Assembly: GCA_025506515.1 (NCBI GenBank)
Contig: CM046445.1
Span: 151,501-215,500, forward strand
DNA: 64,000 nt
Direction: 5' to 3'
Source: Flaveria trinervia
Lineage: Eukaryota; Streptophyta; Magnoliopsida; Asterales; Asteraceae
Positions 47,636-59,380 of this stretch are shown piece after piece; the first letter of the stretch is position 1, and every line of letters begins with the position of its first letter. Both the position numbers and the translations under genes were made by a program. Under the pieces are notes generated by a model that saw only the letters and a list, made by a program, of their open reading frames with translations, had not been told where the DNA came from and did no database searches.

Positions 47636-48079
47636 TGAAACTATCATAACTTGGGCTAGAAGACTTCGTTTTGGGCCCGTGGCTAGTCAAAACGACCGTC
47701 TGAGCGAGGAGCCCATTTTCACAAACCGCCATAGGCGGTTTGGGTCATCGTTTCGGCCCAAAAACGGCTTATTTTATGAGTTATTTATATTTTTATCTTA
47801 TTTTTACATTTTGTTGACCTTTACATTTGGCCCAATTTTCGGCTCGTTTATGTTTTGTGGCCTATTCGACTTTTGCTTTGCTTCTTTATATGTTTGTAAG
47901 AGATGGATGAAAGGATTATTGAAGTTAATGAAAAATCTGTTTTCTCTCTATCACCTTATGTGTTAGTGTAACCATGATTATCGGTATTATTTGTGAATCA
48001 ACGATAGTTAGAAGGATTGTTCCTGATATTCTTGTTGAATCAACAGGTCCAATTATCTATCTCTCTGTTTCCGACTGCA
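47636..48079 (+). repeat. 3' LTR of element E (about 444 bp)
   Basis: From tgaaactatc to ttccgactgca. The last 90 bp match the 5' LTR remnant at 24070-24159. It contains a perfect hairpin aaccgccataggcggtt near 47726. The next five bases are ttagt. Confidence 0.7.
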
Positions 48080-48385
48080 TTAGTAAATTGCTTGACGAGT
48101 TAGCAGATAATGAAGATTATGGTATCATAATGAAACAAATAAAAAAGTTAGGGGGACATAATTCTGATGATCTTCAATTGTATACAGAAGAAGTCAATAA
48201 TGATTTAGGGGAAAGAAACGTGGCTTGAAAATAATACTACAATAAACAAACCAACAATGGTGTGCCATGCTAGAGCATGCACAAAATTAACATATAAGAG
48301 GATATGTCTAAAAAGTATAGATCCCTAAATCTTCACCAATAAATAAAAAAGTGAACAGGAGGTACATAATGCAAAACATTTAGCC
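48080..48385 (+). pseudogene. Unrecognised short coding-like fragment
   Basis: The flank after element E holds an open stretch to 48228 (KLLDELADNEDYGIIMKQIKKL, then LYTEEVNNDLGERN) that looks helical and coding-like but matches nothing I recognise. Its apparent start lies within the LTR, so the true gene start is missing. It may be part of the gene that element E entered. Confidence 0.3.
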
Positions 48386-48393
48386 ATTGTCGT

Positions 48394-49183
48394 CAGTGGT
48401 AGAGATAGCTTGTTAAGAATGGGGTCAAGTGACCCCACTCATATTTGTGCTTCATATATGGTATGTATTAAGAGATAATACATTGTCCCCAATCATTTTT
48501 TAAAGGTGATCCTAATAAAAAACTTGATCAAAATAAAAGCAAGTTAAGATGTTTATAATTTAGTTTTTTCCTAATCTAAAGTACACTTTTTCTCTGTTTT
48601 CTCGTTGTCTTTATTGTATGTATTTTGATGAGGGTGAGCTTTGGAGCAACGAGTAAGGTAGTTTTTTTATGATCTTGAGGTCATGTGTTCTAGCAATGGA
48701 AACAACCTCTTGCACAAAAGGGCAGGTTAAGGTTGCATACATTTGATCACTTCCCGATCTGGCCCCTCTCTAAACCTTACCCAAATCGAGAGTTGAAACA
48801 CTAGGTAAATCTTCTTTTAGATTTTTGATTTAAGACTTGGTGAGAGTGAAAAGATTTTAGTTGTTTCTTTGTGTATGTTTTGATAATAAAGTTTGATTTC
48901 GTGTTTGTAGTTCTTTAATGATTTTTGTTTTCTAGAATAGTATTTGTTGAACATATATATGAAGCCATCACTAGTATTAATTACATGTAAAACTTGATTC
49001 TTGGTTGAAACATGAAGTTTTATTGAAATTAATTTGCGGAACTTTAGTGTTTCTAGTTGTTCTTGATGGGAAATTTAATGATAAAAACCCGACCAAACCT
49101 GACCTGAAAACTATAATGTCGAGTTGAGAGAAAATCGTCAGAAAAAGTGACCCCATTTAATAAAATTTATGGTTCCGCCACTA
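48394..49183. mobile_element. hAT-type non-autonomous DNA transposon (790 bp)
   Basis: The left end cagtggtagag and the right end gttccgccacta are imperfect inverted repeats of about 40 bp (both run into aatggggtca/tgacccca). The CAGTGG start fits hAT termini. Eight-base flanks attgtcgt (48386-48393) and attgtcat (49184-49191) match at 7 of 8 bases, the hAT duplication length. No transposase is encoded. It contains an Au-like SINE. Confidence 0.6.
48632..48820 (+). mobile_element. Au-like SINE relic inside the hAT element
   Basis: gggtgagctttggagcaacg (48632) starts a tRNA-derived head with aggtcatgtgttctagcaat where the B-box lies, then ggaaacaacctcttgca, gggcaggttaaggttgcata and gatctggcccc, the order seen in the plant Au SINE family. 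The end is near cactaggtaaatcttctttt. Box B is degraded, so it is an old copy. Confidence 0.65.
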
Positions 49184-49191
49184 ATTGTCAT

Positions 49192-49417
49192 TCTGTTTTT
49201 CTCGTTTTTCTCCTTGTGACAAATCAACGCCACTTTTTGATTTTCTCAATTCTCCAGTTTCCTCATTTTGCAGGTTATCGTCCTAGTTTTTTCTCATTTT
49301 TCTATTTTTTCAAATTTATTTTCTTACATTTATAATTATATTTCGTTTTTTTAATTTAATTTAACAAACATATAGAATAATAATAATAATAATAATAATA
49401 ACAATAATAATAATAAT

Positions 49418-49471
<54 letters not shown>

Positions 49472-49684
49472 GTAGTAGTAATAATAATATTAATAATAAT
49501 AAACAAAATTACTTTAAGAAAATAAGACAATATTTTATTAAATAATATACTACTAGAGGTTTGTTTGATTCAATTGATACAAATGCTCTAAAGATCTGCT
49601 AGAAGGTTATCGTGGATTATGTGTTATCATAAACGTAAAAATATATCATGTTCTACCAGTTTATTATTTGATGGATCTGCTATG
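49192..49684. repeat. Non-coding flank with TAA/TTA foldback microsatellite
   Basis: No gene. At about 49376-49502 a run of ATA/TAA triplets is followed by a run of ATT triplets, so the strand can fold back on itself over about 45 bp per arm. The rest is T-rich. Confidence 0.85.
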
Positions 49685-51379
49685 TGTCACACCCCAACCT
49701 TGACGACGGAAACGTCGAGGTGTGAGGGTTAAGATTGTTCATAGCCATATAACACTATATTTAAATGTAAATATTACAATTATAAGTTTCAAAAGAAAGT
49801 ACAAACATAAGTCTCAAACATGAAATAATTCCAAGCATAATATAACAAAACATAATCCTTTTATTCCATTAACTAGGTCCAAATCCTATATTATTGCAAG
49901 CTTAATTTGATCACTTTAAACTTGGGCATTTCCTGAAACATGATAAAAATAAAAGGTCAACTAAAAAGTTAGTGAGTTTCCAAAGGTTTTCATACATAAA
50001 ATAACAAGGTTACAAGTAGCAATTCATGTCATAGGTTATGAGTTAGTAAGGTTATAGAACACATATCGTTACAACCAAACCTCGACTTGATTACAAGTAT
50101 ATATGATTGGCTAAGTGTATTTGGTTCCCATGATGAACAAGCATACGTCATTAGGAGCCGGCAATACATCGGCTTTAGCACCAAATAGGCTTGTCAGGCC
50201 TAAAGATCTAAGACGACGCCAGGCTAGCAATAGTTAATGATTGCAAACAAAATACGTATCTCATATAATCATTTACAACACACAAATAACCATGAAAAAA
50301 TATAAAGCTGAATTGCAAGTGCTTTACAAGTTCAAACGTCTATAAGTGCATGTTGTATATGTATCATGTTTCACCCCAAAATAGTGTGAAATATATATAA
50401 AGGGGCAAGAAAACTCACATGACGTATATGTGTAAAAGATGATAATTAGAATTAAACGATGTTCCAACGAATTCTTTTACAAGATACCTAAACGTATATT
50501 ACAAGATTTAAGGTTAATAATAGGATTAACGATTAAACGCGAACTCGGGTTGCAATAAGAATTTGGGGTTTTTATAAATAAGGTTATTTGTCGAACTCAT
50601 AAATATATATGAAGGAAACATAATTAATCCTTTTATAATGATTAAATTAAATCCTCATAATGATTTAATTATAAAATGTAAATAAAGTTTTATAATTAAT
50701 ATAACTAATCTAAAAAGATAATGTAATGATCAATTATAATTTAGTGATTTCCACTATTTAAAACTTGTTTTTATGAATATAAACTAATTATAACATTTGT
50801 TAATAATATTTTATATCAAGATTGTTAAGGTGTTTAAAGAAATAAATTAACAGAAAGATAATTAGATAACTTATAAAATAACAAAATTTATAAAACTGAT
50901 TTTAATAATTTTTCAAAATTTTTAATATTTAATTTGAAGGCCAATAAGCCTTTTTTAAAAAATTTGGAGCCAGTCGGGTTCGAACCTCACCCGCTTTTAA
51001 TTTATAAAAACACATGATACGAAATATCCCCAAATCACCATGAACCCTAGAACATTTAGATTCAAAATTGAACATTAATTCAATGTTAGTAACCAAATTA
51101 ACCACGGGGCTTTTGTTCCCCATGTAATTTCGAGCAAGTAGATGTGTTTGTTTACCCGGATTCGTTTTATATCGACGATGAATATGATAGGAACCGTCGC
51201 GGCTATGCAGGAATCGATTCAAGTGGAAAACGTTGATGAAACCCAAATTTGTTGCACATAAAGCTTTCTAAGGACTTTATGGACGAAACCCCTCTGTAAA
51301 TTGAAGTTAAGAGAGCTCGGGAAAGGGTCTTCATATAAGTTGTAGGTTGCGACAGGGGCGTGATCAATTGCAACGTTTG
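49685..51379 (-). repeat. LTR C: minus-strand LTR of the D/G superfamily, cut on the right
   Basis: On plus it starts tgtcacaccccaacc; on minus it therefore ends cgtttccgtcgtc...ggggtgtgaca, like the LTRs of D. The block near 50110-50250 matches 54680-54830 of D in reverse. It is interrupted at 51379 by an element 1-family LTR; gtttg (51375-51379) is the probable target duplication. The rest lies beyond the window. Confidence 0.8.
50957..50986 (-). other. B-box and T run in LTR C
   Basis: On the minus strand ggttcgaaccc (50986-50976) is followed 13 bp later by six T (50962-50957). It lies about 1.29 kb from the LTR 3' end, against about 1.31 kb in D. No good A-box is seen upstream. Confidence 0.5.
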
Positions 51380-52019
51380 TGTAACACCCGGTTATTTCTT
51401 AAAAAAGAAAATAAAGAATAAGAGTTGAAGAATAAAGAAAGGAAATGTCAATAAACCCAAGTTGAGGAGTTAAATGTGTAAAAAGGACAAAATCTTTGAA
51501 AAGCCGGTGTAAAGGTGGGCATGACCGCCCACCCTCTTTTCACATCACTTTTCACTTCGGTTTTAGAGAGAGAGAGAAAGGAAGAGAGCAGAACTCTCGG
51601 CTGAAGAAAATGAGAAGAAGAGAAATTGAATTCAAGGTAAGAATTCAAGGTTTTTAAGTATTTATGACGGGTTTTATCTCGGTTACATGCTTATGTGCTT
51701 ATATGCTTGTGTGTGTTGGTGTGTTTTTAGGTGTTTGAACTCATTTGCAAGCGGGTTAGAAGGAAGAAACACCCAAGTTGCACCAGGTGAGTTTTAGACC
51801 CTCGTTTTACTTGTTTTAAACTCTCTTTGGGGCTGAAAATGTATTAAAACGATTTTCAAATGTTTATGTATGTTTACCCGTATGTATTATGCATCTTGGA
51901 TGATAATTCTTGAATGCTTATAGGTTGTTCATGTTTAGAATAGCCTTGGTAAGCTTAGAACACATAGGTATGATGAATGGGTTCGAAATCATCATAGAAA
52001 CATGTTACACAGAAGGTTC

Positions 52020-52440
52020 ATGCGCCTAGATAAGGCTCATGCGCGTGGGTAAGCCTTAGAAGAATTTAAGTGTAACCCATGCGCCTGAACAGTAGCCCAT
52101 GCGCCAGAAATTTTCCTTAGAAATGATAAGTGTATCCCATGCCCTTGAACAGTAGTCTATGCGCCTAGAAATATTAGTCGGATGATTAAGTGTAGCCCAT
52201 GCGCCCGAATAGTGCCCATGCGCCCAAGTGGCCCATGTGCCCAAGTGGCCCATGCGCCTAAGTGTCCATGCGTCCAAATGACCCATGCGCCTAAGTGTTC
52301 ATACGCCCGAATAGTGTCCATGCGCCTGGATTGTTCATGCGCATAAGAGTTAAAGCAGTTAAGTGTTGACTGATGCGCCTGCATAGTAATGAAATGCCCA
52401 AACAGGGCTAATGCCCCCAAATAGTGTCTAAGCGCCCAAC
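52020..52440 (+). repeat. catgcgcc motif array
   Basis: About eighteen ccatgcgcc(c/t) units and variants, the same arrangement as in the other family members. A minus-strand frame reading HLGAW-type peptides is an artefact. Confidence 0.85.
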
Positions 52441-52734
52441 ACTTAGAATTTATTACAGAATTCTTGGGAGTTTGTGCTTTTAGGGTTTTGACCGAGGTTT
52501 GACTACGGCTTATTAATGATGAGTTTCATGCATGATTATGATTGTCTTATGATTGTTCCTTATTATTATTGCTATTATTATTATTAATTATAGTGTGTGA
52601 CTTTACGTGGTTTGTTTATTATCGTAACGTAAAGTATATTGTAATCATAAAGAGAAAGAGCAATAAAGAAGAGAAGAGGAATATTAATAAATGTTAACAA
52701 GTCTTGTAAGCTTACAGGTGGTACATGACCATGT

Positions 52735-55239
52735 TGTAACATCTCATATTTTTGTTAATTGAAAGTTAATTTTTGTTAATTCTTATAAGACCTATTTATG
52801 CTATTTATGTAACTTGGTGGGCTATTTATGTATAATCCTTATTTAATTTAAAGTTTCTAAGTTATTTAACAATAATAACAGTAATAACAATAATAATAAT
52901 AATAATAATTATTCTAATAATAATTAGTAATAGTAATAATATTAGTAATAATAATAAAATTTATAATGATGCTTAAAATAATTTATCAAGTTAATAATCT
53001 TAAGGTGTTTAAAATTTAACGTAATAGAGTCTAGGGGTTATAATGCAAATTTTAAAACTTTAAAGGAAACTTTTAGCATAAAATAACAAAAGCATAAACA
53101 ACAGGGACCATCTGTGTAAACTTTTAAACCCAAACCAAACCCCCCTTTCTGCCCGATTTTCCGGCCAAATCTCGGCCTGTCACCGGCGGCCTTCGGCCAC
53201 CACGAAAACGATGAAAAATGGCTCGTTTTTAACAAACCGATACGCTAATCGACTCAGGAAGACTCCTCGGACTTGAACCCGATACTTAATTGAACATTAA
53301 AGCTCGGTATTGAAGGGTTTCGAACCGAACATGCATCTCGATCGACATATAACCGATTAACGTACAAATGCTGATGATTATTCAAATTAAACGTACAGAA
53401 ACATTCGAATAATCATTGCCAAGATAAATGCATAGTTTAATTCGAGTTAAATCATCAATTAAACACCCAATTGTAACCGAGGTGATCGAACACAAACCAG
53501 GACTCGTTCAACACCTCAACGAACAAATCAAAGCTATATAACAGAGGGTTAATGTTCCATTCGATCCCTTTAAACTCTTTCCACACTCAATTGCTTGAAA
53601 TTACAGTGAAAAGATTGAAATTTGAACCTCTGTTCATCACGCAAAGAACTGAAATATTACTGAGCATAAACACATCAATTTGGTTGCAATCAAGTAAGTT
53701 TGAAGCATCATTGTAATCGATTACACTTATGGAACAAAAGCCCTAAGGATAATCAGATTGTAACATTCAAATTAAGGTTTAATTTTAGGATTGTGGAATT
53801 AGGGTTCATAAAGAATTGGGGTTATCTTCTGCTTATGTATTTAACATTTTTAAAACCAAATAAACCGCAGCTAAGAGCCTTGGTTCACTGGTTAAGTCTT
53901 GTTCCCCACATCCATGAGGTCCCGGTTCGAACCCGGGCTCCTTCATGTGAATTTTTTAAAGCCTTTTTGATCTTAAATTAATTATGGAAAATTTTTAATA
54001 AATATAAAAATAGCTTTTGTAAACTTTAAATATTTTTTATAAACACCAAATAATTTTCTGGAATTTTATTAAAATATAGATAATAAAATAAATTTCAATA
54101 AAACCTTTTTACAAAGATTATTCCAAGTTCTATTACAATTAAAATGGATTTCCAATTTTAGTTAATAAAATGAACTTTGATATAAATATTACCTTTAAAT
54201 TATTATCGTTTAAATCATGTTGTTCCAAGTGTTTATTTAAATTTTATATGTAGACCTTATTAGTTATTTTAAATGAATTAATTGCATATTTTCTAGTAAA
54301 AGACATGAAATACTATATTTCTTTATTATTTAACGTATTTACAAAAACCCCCAAATTTGACTTAGAACTCTAGCCCTCTCTAATTCGTTAAACTTATTAA
54401 ACTTAAATCTTGTAATATTTATATATTTAGGTGCCTTGTGACGTTTTATCTTGGAACGACGTTTACTGTTCTTAAATAATCTCCATTATATACTTATTGC
54501 CATGTGAGTTTCCTTGCCCATTTTTTATTTTTTCACACTACTGGGGTGAAACATGATTATTTATACACAATACACTTATAAACATTTGAGACTTGTAATG
54601 CACTTGCAATTCATCTTTATTTTTGTCATGATTATTTGTGTGTTGTAAGTGATTATATGAGATACATAGTTTGTTTACAATCATTAACTATTGCTAGCCT
54701 GGCGACGTCTTAGATCTTTGGGCCTGACAAGTCTATTTGGTGCTAAAGCCAGGTATTGCCGGCTCCTGATGACGTATGCTTGTTCATCATGGGAACCAAA
54801 TACACTTAGCCAATCTTATATACTTGTAATCAAGTCGAGATTTGGTTGTAACGATATGTGTTCTATAACCTTACTAACTTATAACCTATGACATGAATTG
54901 CTACTTGTAACTTTATCATATTATGTATGAAAACCTTGGAAACTCACCAACCATTTATAGTTGACCCTTTTATTTTTATCATGTTTGAGGAAATCTCCAA
55001 GTTTAAAGTGGACTTTTGAAGCTTGTGATAAAACTAGGACTTGGACCTAGTTTAATAAATAAAATGTTTATGTAATGTTTTGTTTTGTTTGGAACTTATT
55101 TCATGTTGGAAACTTATGCTTGTTATGCCTTTTGAAACTTTTAATTTTAATATTTACATTTAAATATAGCGTTATGTGGTTGTGAACAATCTTAACCCTC
55201 ACATCTCGACGTTTCCGCCATCAAGGTTAGGGTGTGATA
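52735..55239 (+). repeat. 5' LTR of element D (2505 bp)
   Basis: From tgtaacatctc to agggtgtgata (CA changed to TA). It holds an AAT microsatellite (52868-52960), the tRNA-like module (53870-53957) and the gcctggcgacgtc block (54697 on). It matches 60688-63220 except for small indels, mainly in the microsatellite. Confidence 0.95.
53870..53957 (+). other. tRNA-like module with A-box and B-box, 5' LTR of D
   Basis: A-box tggttcactgg (53881-53891) fits TRGYNNANNNG. B-box ggttcgaaccc (53924-53934) follows after 32 bp. The T-arm is canonical: cccgg stem, ttcgaac loop, ccggg stem. A gagcc/ggctc pair (53875-53879 with 53936-53940) could close the structure but overlaps the T-stem, so a full cloverleaf is not formed. 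Six T follow at 53952-53957. Confidence 0.65.
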
Positions 55240-55242
55240 GAT

Positions 55243-55255
55243 TGGTATCAGAGCC
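55243..55255 (+). other. Primer binding site of element D
   Basis: TGGTATCAGAGCC, three bases after the LTR end; tRNA-iMet type. Confidence 0.9.
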
Positions 55256-55934
55256 CATAACTGTAGGGATTTAGGTTATTAGAAAGGGTGACCTATACTA
55301 TAGCTTATGCATGAACCTCATAGAATAATATTTATATTCTTGGAATTATATATTGTTTGCATGCTACATAATGCTATGCCATACTTATGTGCAACTTGAT
55401 GCCTTAGCATAGGTTTGCCTTGTAATTGTTTAAACTTTGTTATATGTCTCCCTAAACTTAACTTTGACTTTTTGACTCTCCCCGACAAATGAAACTTCTT
55501 AATCTTATTCTCGTCAACACGTGAAAACTTAAGCTTATGCTTATGATTTGGATCTTTCGACGTTATGTCTAATCTATATAAATCTCATCAAGGTTTTTAT
55601 TTCATGAACCTAAGAAATTTGTGTGACACATAGACACCTGTATTGTAGATTTCCTAGCAAAAGGCCCTCGGGCTAAGGCAAGCATATCGCATAAATCCTA
55701 CGGGACTAGTTATGCTTACCTGGGGATTTCTGGGATGAGTGATAAACTATGTTCAACATACACAAATTCCTAAGGCGAATGGGTCAACTTACCTTGACGT
55801 GTCAACGTTTCCAAATGGTAATGCGTTATCAAATAGAACCATTCCATGTGCCTTACAACTCTTGTCTTATCCTTGTTGAATTATAATCCTTGTTATTCTT
55901 TTCGTCGTATCTAACTCATTTTGCATATTCCAGC

Positions 55935-57160
55935 ATGTCTCGTCATCATGGAAAGCGTGGAAGTTCCGATCGTAAGCTAGCTGCCATGATTGCCCGACAA
56001 ATGGCTTCTGTCATCCCGACCATGGTTGTTGAACTCAATAGCACCTTAATGACCAACTCTAGCAACAACGGTCATGGGGAGAATAGTGCTAACCAAGGGC
56101 GCAACAACCAAACTTTCACTTTCAAGCACTTTAGCTCTTGCAAACCCATTAGTTTTAGTGCCAAGGAAGGAGCCACTGGTCTTCTTGAGTGGTTTGAGAG
56201 CATGGAAAACATTTTTGTCAACTGTGAGTGTCCCGAGGCACTCAAAGTTGTTATGCCACTAGCATGCTCCAACAAAGGGCTCTCACCTAGTGGAATAGCA
56301 AGAAGAGAAATCGTGGGGCCGATGCTATTCTGGCACTTACTTGGGAAGAGTTCAAGAACATCGCCATCGCGAAGTTCTGCCCGAGAAGCGAGTTACAAAA
56401 GTTGGAAGAGGAATTCTGGAATTTGAAGCAAAACGATGGTGATCATTTGGCCTAATCAACTAGGCATCATGAGTTGAGTATACTGCTGCCTCACATGGTC
56501 GACACTGTCCCCTGCAACATCGAGAAGTTCATTAAGGGTGTATCACCCCAAATTCAAGATGCTGTGGTGGGTAGCCGACCCACAACTTTAGAAGAAGCCA
56601 TTACTATCACCGCTCAACTCACCGAGAACCATATACGAGCGGGCACCATGTCTGTGAAGGGTGCCAAGAAAGTGGAAAAGATGGATACCGAGGCCGTTAA
56701 GGAGACCAAAGTTGAACCGTCCAACAACAACAACAACAACAACAAGCGCAAGTTCACACCGGCGTGTAACTATGTTGTGGCTGCACCAAACAACCCCAAA
56801 GACAACTTGTACCTACGGCTACACCTATGGCACAAGTGCCTGGGGCTAGGGCTTATGCTGGTCCTCAGCCTATGTGCAACACGTGTAGGTATCATCACCA
56901 GGGGAATCAACCATGCCGCATCTGCACCTTATGCGGTAAATATGGTCATTTGGTGGCGACTTGCCACCGTGCACCTAACAATGCCGCCGTGGTCATAAAC
57001 CGTGTTTGCTACAACTGTGGGGAACCTGGTCATCTCCACCCACAATGCCCTCGTCTTGTGGGTAATGTTCCACAAGCCCGAGGACGTGCTTTCAACATCA
57101 ACGCTAACCAAGCACAAGCAAACAACGATGTGGTGAATGGTATGTTAACTCACCTTTAAC
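55935..57160 (+). pseudogene. Gag of element D
   Basis: ATG at 55935 (MSRHHGKRGSSDRKLAAMIARQM). The capsid-like part has FKHFSSCKPISFSAKEGATGLLEWFESME. The frame shifts near 56280 and again near 56450, resuming at 56474 (KFIKGVSPQIQDAV, LEEAITITAQL). An AAC run gives seven or more Asn. After another shift two intact CCHC knuckles follow, CTLCGKYGHLVATC (56923-56964) and CYNCGEPGHLHPQC (57007-57048), then RGRAFNINANQA. Confidence 0.85.
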
Positions 57161-57224
57161 TTTTGGGATCCGATTCTTTCCATACTTTACCTGTATTGTT
57201 AAATACCTTAAAAATTGAACAGGT

Positions 57225-57600
57225 ATGTTCCTTATTAATAAAACTTATGCCTATGTCCTATTTGATTCTGGAGCCGATACAAGTTTTGTTTCGTTAGAGT
57301 TTGAACCCATACTTGCTAAGCCACATACGAAACTAGAAAGACCTCTTACCGTTGAAGTTGTCGATGGAGAACCAATCATCGTTGACGTCATTATTCGTGA
57401 TTGCATCTTAAGTCTTGACAGGCATGATTTTCTTATCGATCTTATTCCTATGAAACTTGGAAGCTTCAACGTCATCGTTGGTATGGATTGGTTAGCCAAA
57501 CACCATGCCGAGATCATTTGTTTCGAGAAGTGAATCCGTATACCGTTACCTTCTGGAGATACTTTGAAAGTGTTCGGTGAAAAAATCTTCCAAAGGACTT
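57225..57600 (+). pseudogene. Protease of element D
   Basis: Open frame 57225-57533: YAYVLFDSGADTSFVS with the catalytic DSGA from 57264, and SFNVIVGMDWLAKHHAEI at the end. A TGA at 57531-57533 interrupts the link to RT. Confidence 0.85.
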
Positions 57601-58564
57601 AAACTCATGTCTTGCACTCAAGCCCGAAAATGCTTAAGCAAGAAGTATATGGCCTTCTTCGCTTACGTGGTCAACACAAAAGTCAAAGGGAAAGAACTTA
57701 AGGATGTCCCTATCGTACGAGACTTTCCTGAAGTATTTCCCGATGACCTTAGTGGTTTACCTCCCGTGCATGAAGTTGAGTTTAAAATTGACTTGATACA
57801 GGGAGCAAACCCCGTGGCTAAGTCACCATATCGACTTGCACCGTCTGAAATGCAAGAACTCTCTAGTCAACTTCAAGAGCTATCCAAGAAGGGTTTCATC
57901 CGTCCTAGTTCTTCGCCTTGGGGTGCACCTGTTCTTTTCGTGAAAAAGAAAGATGGATCGTTTCGTGAAGAAGAAAGATGGATCGTTTCATATGTACATC
58001 GATTATCGTGAGCTTAACAAGCTTACCATCAAGAATCGTTATCCTCTTCCTCACATCGATGACCTGTTTGATCAACTTCAAGGAGCAGCTATATTCTCAA
58101 AGATTGATCTACGTTCTGGATATCATCAATTACGAGTTAATGATGATGACATCCCAAAGACCGCGTTCCGTACTCATTATGGGCACTATGAGTTTATGGT
58201 GATGCCTTTTGGTTTAACCAATGCTCCTGCTGTCTTCATGGATCTCATGAACCGAGTATGCAAGCCTTATCTAGACAAGTTTGTGATCGCTTTCATTGAT
58301 GACATACTTATCTACTCTAAATCAAACACCGATCATGAACTACATTTGAGATTGGTTCTTGAGTTGTTGAAGAAAGAGCAATTGTACGCGAAGTTCTCGA
58401 AGTGTGACTTCTGGCTTGAGGAAGTTCAATTTCTAGGACACATGGTGAATAGCCAAGGAATTCACGTTGATCCTGCAAAGGTGGAAGCTGTGAAGAATTG
58501 GTGTGTTCCTACGACTCCTACCAAAGTTCATTCTTTTCTTGGTCTTGCTGGTTACTATCGGTGA
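57601..58564 (+). pseudogene. Reverse transcriptase of element D with 25-bp duplication
   Basis: The first part (57577-57960) has FPEVFPDDLSGLPPVHEVEF, SPYRLAPSEMQELSSQLQEL and VLFVKKKDGSF. There a 25-bp direct duplication (57936-57960 and 57961-57985) shifts the frame. The second part (57953-58564) has YIDYRELNKL, FSKIDLRSGYHQLR (first Asp), MPFGLTNAPAVFMDLMNRV and the intact box FIDD at 58292-58303, then LGHMVNSQGIHVDPAKV and FLGLAGYYR followed by a TGA at 58562-58564. Confidence 0.9.
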
Positions 58565-59347
58565 TTCATTGCCAACTTTTCAAGGATCGCGAAACCACTC
58601 ACTTCTTTCACACAAAAGAATAAACCGTTCGAGTGGGGTTCCAAGCAAGAAGAAGCTTTTGAAGCATTAAAGCACAAGTTGTGCAATGCTCCTATCTTGA
58701 CCCTACCCGATGGAAATGACGACTTCACCATGTATTGTGATGCATCTAAAAAAGGCCTTGGTTGTGTTCTCATGCAATGAGGGAAGGTCATAGCTTATGC
58801 ATCGAGACAATTGTAGGTTCATGAGGTGAATTACACAACACACGATCTCGAGCTTGGTGCTGTTGTATTTGCCTTGAAGATTTGGGGGCACTACCTGTAT
58901 GGTACGCAATGTATAGTCTACACCGATCATAAAAGCCTTCAACACGTTTTCAATCAAAAAGATCTCAATATGAGACAACGTCGTTGGGTGGAGTTAATTA
59001 GTGATTATGATTGTGACATACGTTACCATCCTGGTAAAGCAAATGTTGTAGCCGATGCACTAAGCCGAAAGATTTACAACAAGATGATCTCATTCCAAGA
59101 AATTTGTGATCGACGTCAATGGTTTGACACTTTGGGTGAGTTCGATACTGAGTTACGACTAGATGTCAACGAGACTACCGTATTGCTACAAAACTTGATA
59201 ATAGATAGTGACATCGAGTCTAGTATCTTGGAGGCTCAACAAGTGGTGCAACAAGAAGGAAGAATGAAGGATGAGCTCGAGCCTAATCTTTTAACCCGAT
59301 TGGAAACGAATCCCAATGGGTTGATGTACTTCGCAAATCGAATTTAG
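58565..59347 (+). pseudogene. RT connection and RNase H of element D
   Basis: FSRIAKPLTSF and FEWGSKQEEAFEALK are followed by MYCDASKKGLGCVLMQ (first Asp) and then a TGA near 58779 and a TAG near 58814, the first probably a CGA change. From 58826: THDLELGAVVFALKI (Glu), VYTDHKSLQHV (Asp), YHPGKANVVADALSRK (final Asp). The linker to integrase runs to a stop at 59347. Confidence 0.85.
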
Positions 59348-59380
59348 ATTCCAAATCGTGATAATCTTCGTACCTTTATC

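Larger units (their letters stand above)
24070..48079 (+). mobile_element. Ty3/gypsy element E, split by element G
   Basis: A plus-strand element: remnant of a 5' LTR (24070-24159), primer site, gag (24194-24929 and from 44053), protease, RT, RNase H, integrase, polypurine tract and a 3' LTR of about 444 bp (47636-48079). The internal order is that of Ty3/gypsy. Short LTRs and an integrase tail without a visible chromodomain set it apart from elements 1 and D; I do not assign a lineage. Gag is interrupted by element G with a perfect 5-bp duplication (atcaa, 24925-24929 and 44048-44052). In-frame stops in gag, RNase H and integrase show it is old. Confidence 0.85.

Noticed and set aside
52056..52420. 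Frames reading HLGAW/HGHLGAW repeats (also at 6404, 15971, 20154)
   Set aside because: Periodic translation of the catgcgcc array inside LTRs.
53038..53235. Minus-strand 65-codon frame present in both D LTRs (also 61037-61234)
   Set aside because: Conserved only because the LTRs are copies; opposite strand to the element and no motif.
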